From Microbacterium sp. (GTDB lineage Bacteria > Actinomycetota > Actinomycetes > Actinomycetales > Microbacteriaceae): a stretch of DNA of 54,545 bases. The translations under genes and the position numbers were made by a program. The stretch covers positions 1 to 54,545 of the forward strand of contig JARBUN010000041.1 of NCBI GenBank assembly GCA_029239635.1. Direction: 5' to 3'. Of the stretch, positions 51,389 through 54,545 are shown piece by piece (the first letter of the stretch is position 1; each line of letters begins with the position of its first letter). The notes beneath the pieces were generated by a model, which saw only the letters and a program-made list of their open reading frames with translations, had not been told where the DNA came from and made no database searches.

Positions 51389-52630
51389 TCAGGCGTCGCC
51401 GTCGGCGGGGTCGTCGAGCGTGTGACGGAGCGGCGAGAGCCACGCGATGAGCGCGGCGATCGCGAAGAGCAGCACGACGGGGATCAGGGCGGGTCGTTCT
51501 CCGACGATGCCGACCGACAGGCCCGCGAGGAGCGCGCCCGCGGCGGCGAGGGTCCGGTTTCCGGCCCGCCGCGTGGCGTTCGATCGGCCGAGGATCTCAT
51601 CCGGGGTGAGCGTCTGCCAGAGGTACTGCTCGGGGGTGTTCTCCGACCCCATCGCCAGCCCCTGAAGTGCCAGGGCGGCGAAGAGCAGAACGGATCCGAG
51701 CGGGGTGTCGGGTGCCAGGAGGATCGCCAGCCACACGAGGGGATACGCGCTGCGCGCGAGGATGATCGCGCGACCCGGCCCGAGACGGGCGCTCAGGCGG
51801 GGAGCGAGGAACGCGCCGACGAGGCTGGCGAGTCCGAAGACCGTCAGCAGCAGCCCGTACGTGAGAGCCGTGAACCCCAGAGCCCTGAGCGCGAGCAGTG
51901 ACAAGACGGTCATCGCCGCGCCGTTCGCGATGAACCACACGTGCGTGGAGATGGTCAGCGGCCCGAGGACGCGCTGGCGATAGGTCCAGCGGAGGCCCTC
52001 CGCGATGTCGGCTGGGAGATCGAGACGGGTGCGGACAGGAGGTCGTTCCTCGACCCGGATGCCGGCGACGAGGATCGCATCGACGAGGTAGCTGACCGAG
52101 TTGACCACCATCGCGAGGGGTGCACCGAGCAGGCTGACGAGCGCGCCTCCCACCGTAGGCCCCAGGGTCTGGGCGGCCGCGTCGCTCTGATCGATTCGCG
52201 CGTTGGCGGTCAAGAGCTGAGAGCGGGGCACGAGACGCGGGAGGAGGGACTGGGTGGCCGCGAAGCCGAAGACCGAGAATCCGCCGAACAACAGCAGCGC
52301 CGCGATCAGCATCCAGGTCTGCAGGACGCCGGAGAACCAGAGGACGGGGATCGACCCGAGGGAAACGGCTCGTCCGACGCTCGCCCACACGAGGATCGGC
52401 TGACGACGCCACCGGTCGGTGTACACGCCCGCGATCAGACCGAGCACCGCGTACGGCACGAACTGGGCCGCGTTCACCAGTCCGACCTCGAACGGGTTCG
52501 CGTCGAGGATCTGCACGACGAGGACGGGCATCGCGACGGCGGTGACGGTGACGCCGAAAGAACTGATCGTCGCCGCGGTCCAGTAGCGTGCGAAGCCGCG
52601 GGGCGCGCGCGCCGGAGAGGAATCGGTCAT
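51389..52630 (-). CDS. MFS exporter (MFS_3 / EntS-like)
   Basis: 413 residues with about eleven to twelve helices. The N-terminus FARYWTAATISSFGVTVTAVAMPVLVVQI, motif A loop GVYTDRWRRQPILVW and ANARIDQSDAAAQTLGPTVGGALVSLLGAP match the MFS_3 group of siderophore and drug exporters. ATG 52630 is preferred over GTG 52636 because GGGAGG sits five bases upstream of the ATG. No siderophore genes are nearby; substrate unknown. Confidence 0.9.
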   Translation of the reverse strand: MTDSSPARAPRGFARYWTAATISSFGVTVTAVAMPVLVVQILDANPFEVGLVNAAQFVPYAVLGLIAGVYTDRWRRQPILVWASVGRAVSLGSIPVLWFSGVLQTWMLIAALLLFGGFSVFGFAATQSLLPRLVPRSQLLTANARIDQSDAAAQTLGPTVGGALVSLLGAPLAMVVNSVSYLVDAILVAGIRVEERPPVRTRLDLPADIAEGLRWTYRQRVLGPLTISTHVWFIANGAAMTVLSLLALRALGFTALTYGLLLTVFGLASLVGAFLAPRLSARLGPGRAIILARSAYPLVWLAILLAPDTPLGSVLLFAALALQGLAMGSENTPEQYLWQTLTPDEILGRSNATRRAGNRTLAAAGALLAGLSVGIVGERPALIPVVLLFAIAALIAWLSPLRHTLDDPADGDA

Positions 52631-52768
52631 CGACACCTCCCTCGTGGTCCACGGTAACGACCCGTTCGCCCGAAGGGGGATGGCCGGGCACTGCCGAGGT
52701 GCGTGTGACTCCGCAGAGGCCTACCTCGGGAAACTCCCGCACGGTTTCACCTCTCCGGCGGCGCCGGG

Positions 52769-53293
52769 TCACCTCAGGCTCGCCCTGAGCATCCCCATGA
52801 TGAGGAGCGAGACCGCCGCGGACGCCCACGCGGATATCGCGCCGCACATCGTCATGGCGGCCCGGAAACGCGGCCAGAAGAGGCGGTCGCGGATCCTCTG
52901 TCCGGCGTACAGCCAGGACGCGAACGCCGAGATACCGATCACGGCGACCGGGATGTCGGGCGCGATCAGCGAGGCGCGGACCTCCGGAAAGAGCAGGAAA
53001 AGCCAGAAGCCCGAGCCGTTCACGCCGACAGCGGCGATCGTCGACAGCGTGAGCCAGATCGCATTGAAGAGGGTGAGCCCACGCAACCAGGGCCAGCGCT
53101 GAGTCACGACGGGTCCGTGCGGGTCGGAGGGCGGTGCGGGCACCGGTGCCGAGGTTCCCGCCGCGGTGGCGCGAGCCTTGTCCGCCCGCATGAACTCTCG
53201 GTGCGCCGCAGAACCCTCCTTGATCTGGGACGGCAGGCCTTCCCAGACGAAGTCGCACGTGGATTTCCGGCAGCGCATCACGATGAGGCTCAT
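52769..53293 (-). CDS. Membrane protein of unknown function, 174 residues
   Basis: The N-terminal 50 residues are soluble (RCRKSTCDFVWEGLPSQIKEG), with two Cys that could bind metal. A Pro linker follows, then three hydrophobic helices (about 72-92, 100-125, 148-170). I do not recognise it. The ATG at 53293 keeps the Cys motif. It diverges from the 53406 gene. Confidence 0.6.
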   Translation of the reverse strand: MSLIVMRCRKSTCDFVWEGLPSQIKEGSAAHREFMRADKARATAAGTSAPVPAPPSDPHGPVVTQRWPWLRGLTLFNAIWLTLSTIAAVGVNGSGFWLFLLFPEVRASLIAPDIPVAVIGISAFASWLYAGQRIRDRLFWPRFRAAMTMCGAISAWASAAVSLLIMGMLRASLR

Positions 53294-53393
53294 GGGTCCA
53301 CGCTCGTGGATGCCCGCGAGGGCATGGCGGCTTCATCGAGCGGGTGAGGAGTCGCCTCGATCGTCCGCCGCACCGACGCGGAAGGCGCGAAGA

Positions 53394-53399
53394 TATCGT
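53394..53399 (+). promoter_or_regulatory. -10-like TATCGT, leaderless start of the 53406 gene
   Basis: TATCGT ends six bases before GTG 53406. Confidence 0.55.
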
Positions 53400-53405
53400 G
53401 AAAGC

Positions 53406-53840
53406 GTGTCTGACGAATCTCTGAGCGTGCCGTCCTCCCTCGGCGCCTTCACTCGGGCCACGTCGACGTTCGAGGGGGAGGTGACACGTCACGACTGGTA
53501 CTCGCTCGACGCGGACCCGACGTTGACGCTGTACACGGGCGACCCGGTGATCGCGCAGAGCCTCGTCCCCCGCCTCGAGGCCTTCCTGCCGCGGCGCGCC
53601 GCCTGGCAGCGCGCGGCCACCGATGCCGTCGTCGTCCAGTTCTCATCCGAGCCCGCGACGCCGGAGGAGCTCGACGAGGCTGCCGCCGATCTCGCGGTGG
53701 AGTCGGTCTACGCCTACCCCGACGGCTCGGTCGTCGTGAACCTGACCGACACGTGCGGGACGCACTTCCTCGAGGGGTACTGGCCGGCCGTGCGCTTCGA
53801 CCGTGACGACACCGTGACCGAGGTCACCGTCGAGGCCTGA
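53406..53840 (+). CDS. Hypothetical soluble protein, 144 residues
   Basis: An acidic cytoplasmic protein with predicted beta-rich blocks (WYSLDADPTLTLYTGDPVIAQ, AYPDGSVVVNLTDTCGTHFLEGYW). The second half recalls DUF2004/DUF2262-like immunity-type proteins, but the match is too weak to claim. The leaderless GTG start is supported by TATCGT. Confidence 0.6.
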   Translation: MSDESLSVPSSLGAFTRATSTFEGEVTRHDWYSLDADPTLTLYTGDPVIAQSLVPRLEAFLPRRAAWQRAATDAVVVQFSSEPATPEELDEAAADLAVESVYAYPDGSVVVNLTDTCGTHFLEGYWPAVRFDRDDTVTEVTVEA

Positions 53841-53864
53841 CCGGAGACGCGGCGGCCCGCACGG

Positions 53865-54513
53865 TCACGGATTGCACGCGTCGCACGTGGCGGGATCAGC
53901 CGCCTCCGTCGATCGCCGACGCTTTCGCTGCTCCGGGCAGCGGGGGCACCCGTCGACGTCGAAACGCACCTGCGATGTCGCGTTCCCGCAGGCCGCGCAC
54001 GGCACCCCGCGCACGACGCCGACCGGCCCGAATCCGGGGCACCCGCACCCCGGGCACACGCAGGTGAGTCGCGCCGCGAGCAGCCACGACAGGCGCCGCA
54101 GCGTGCGCCGGCGTTCCGGTGCGGACGACGCGGGGCGGAGCGACGTGCACGTGCTGACGGATGGCGTGTCGCACGCGGATGCCACGCTCGAGGTCGACGA
54201 ACACGGCGAGCTCCTCGTGCACCATGGGCCCGAATCCGCCCAGGGCGGGGGAGTAGGACGCCTCGGTCGCCACGGCCGTCGCCGTGCCGAGCTCGGCCGC
54301 CGCGCCGTGCGCCTTCGCGGCGGCCGCCTCTTCGGGGGCGAGCACCCTCGGCACGTCACGCGTGAACGTGCCGAGGGCGTCGGTGTCGAGCGCCACCGTG
54401 GCGACGACCTGCGCGCCGAGCCACCGTCGGAAGGCGGGTGCGAACGCCGCCTCCTTCCCGTGGACCGTGCCGAAGGCCACGGTGGATCCGTCGAACGGCG
54501 AGGGGGAGCCCAT
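53865..54513 (-). pseudogene. DUF6671 family protein, frameshifted
   Basis: The first frame (ATG 54513) carries the DUF6671 N-terminus TVAFGTVHGKEAAFAPAFRRWLGA, VALDTDALGTFTRDVPR and FGPMVHEELAVFVDLERG to about 54140. A second frame then takes over: RRTLRRLSWLLAARLTCVCPGCGCPGFGPVGV, PCAACGN and the last Cys motifs, ending at 53865. Some 60-70 residues normally between these parts are missing, so an internal deletion of non-triplet length broke the gene. The C-terminal zinc-ribbon-like cysteines (CPGC, CAAC, CPRC) are intact. The start overlaps the upstream stop (ATGA). Confidence 0.8.
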
Positions 54514-54545
54514 CACACGAAGTAGTCGGCCCGGCTCACCGCGGT
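54513..54545 (-). CDS. C-terminal end of an unknown protein (partial)
   Basis: The last nine residues AVSRADYFV and a TGA that overlaps the DUF6671 ATG by the usual ATGA junction. Too short to identify; the gene continues beyond the window. Confidence 0.4.
   Translation of the reverse strand, partial: TAVSRADYFV

Noticed and set aside
53865..54513. Two separate small genes in place of DUF6671
   Set aside because: The two frames carry the N- and C-terminal halves of one known family in order, without a start signal between them.
1..54545. tRNA, rRNA, insertion sequence or prophage
   Set aside because: No cloverleaf-like sequence, transposase, integrase or phage structural gene was recognised on either strand.

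Overview
The window is GC-rich actinobacterial DNA. Its codon use, its leaderless genes, the Asp23/DUF2273/DUF6286 cluster, the class F-type sortase and the Corynebacterium-like inositol operon suggest Microbacteriaceae, most likely Microbacterium (inference; no marker gene is present). I see no rRNA, tRNA, CRISPR array, insertion sequence or phage gene.

Layout. 0-3.3 kb: the tail of an unknown gene, a DUF2071 gene with a small membrane protein, DUF3253, and two tandem paralogous membrane-anchored proteins. 3.5-6.1 kb: purL with an unlisted 44-residue membrane protein behind it. 6.4-8.9 kb: a hypothetical gene, then a TetR/MFS divergent pair with a perfect operator. 9-12.3 kb: an FdhF/YdeP-type molybdopterin oxidoreductase and fdhD. 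12.7-15.7 kb: a six-gene Asp23/Gls24 envelope-stress operon with a broken amaP-like member. 16-19.4 kb: DUF1990, GNAT, and a damaged moeA-mobA pair ending in DUF6457. 19.4-20.1 kb: a VapC/Phd toxin-antitoxin pair. 20.1-22.5 kb: two divergent citrate synthase-family genes, one with an HTH domain. 22.6-24.8 kb: a secreted tyrosine phosphatase followed directly by a sortase.

25.7-47.2 kb is a sugar and inositol island in two divergent operons. The minus operon has a PfkB kinase, binding protein, two permeases (one broken), nagB and a GH2 beta-galactosidase. The plus operon has a DeoR regulator, GH4, GH38 alpha-mannosidase, iolC, a Cgl0159-family aldolase, iolA, iolB, iolD, iolE and iolG. Genes overlap by 4 bases at most junctions. 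Together they would import a glycoside, trim it in the cytoplasm and feed glucosamine-6-phosphate and inositol into central metabolism. 47.5-54.5 kb: a lipoprotein, small membrane proteins, two MFS exporters, an AraC regulator, DUF429, and a frameshifted DUF6671 gene.

Two window-wide patterns stand out. First, at least five otherwise pristine genes carry internal deletions: the amaP-like gene, moeA/mobA, the second sugar permease, the 48.5 kb MFS gene and DUF6671. They are either recent lesions or assembly artefacts. Second, many genes begin at a start codon exactly six bases after a -10-like hexamer, indicating leaderless transcripts. Two molybdenum-cofactor-related genes, fdhD and moeA, are each preceded by a leaderless ten-codon reading frame that ends at the gene's start.
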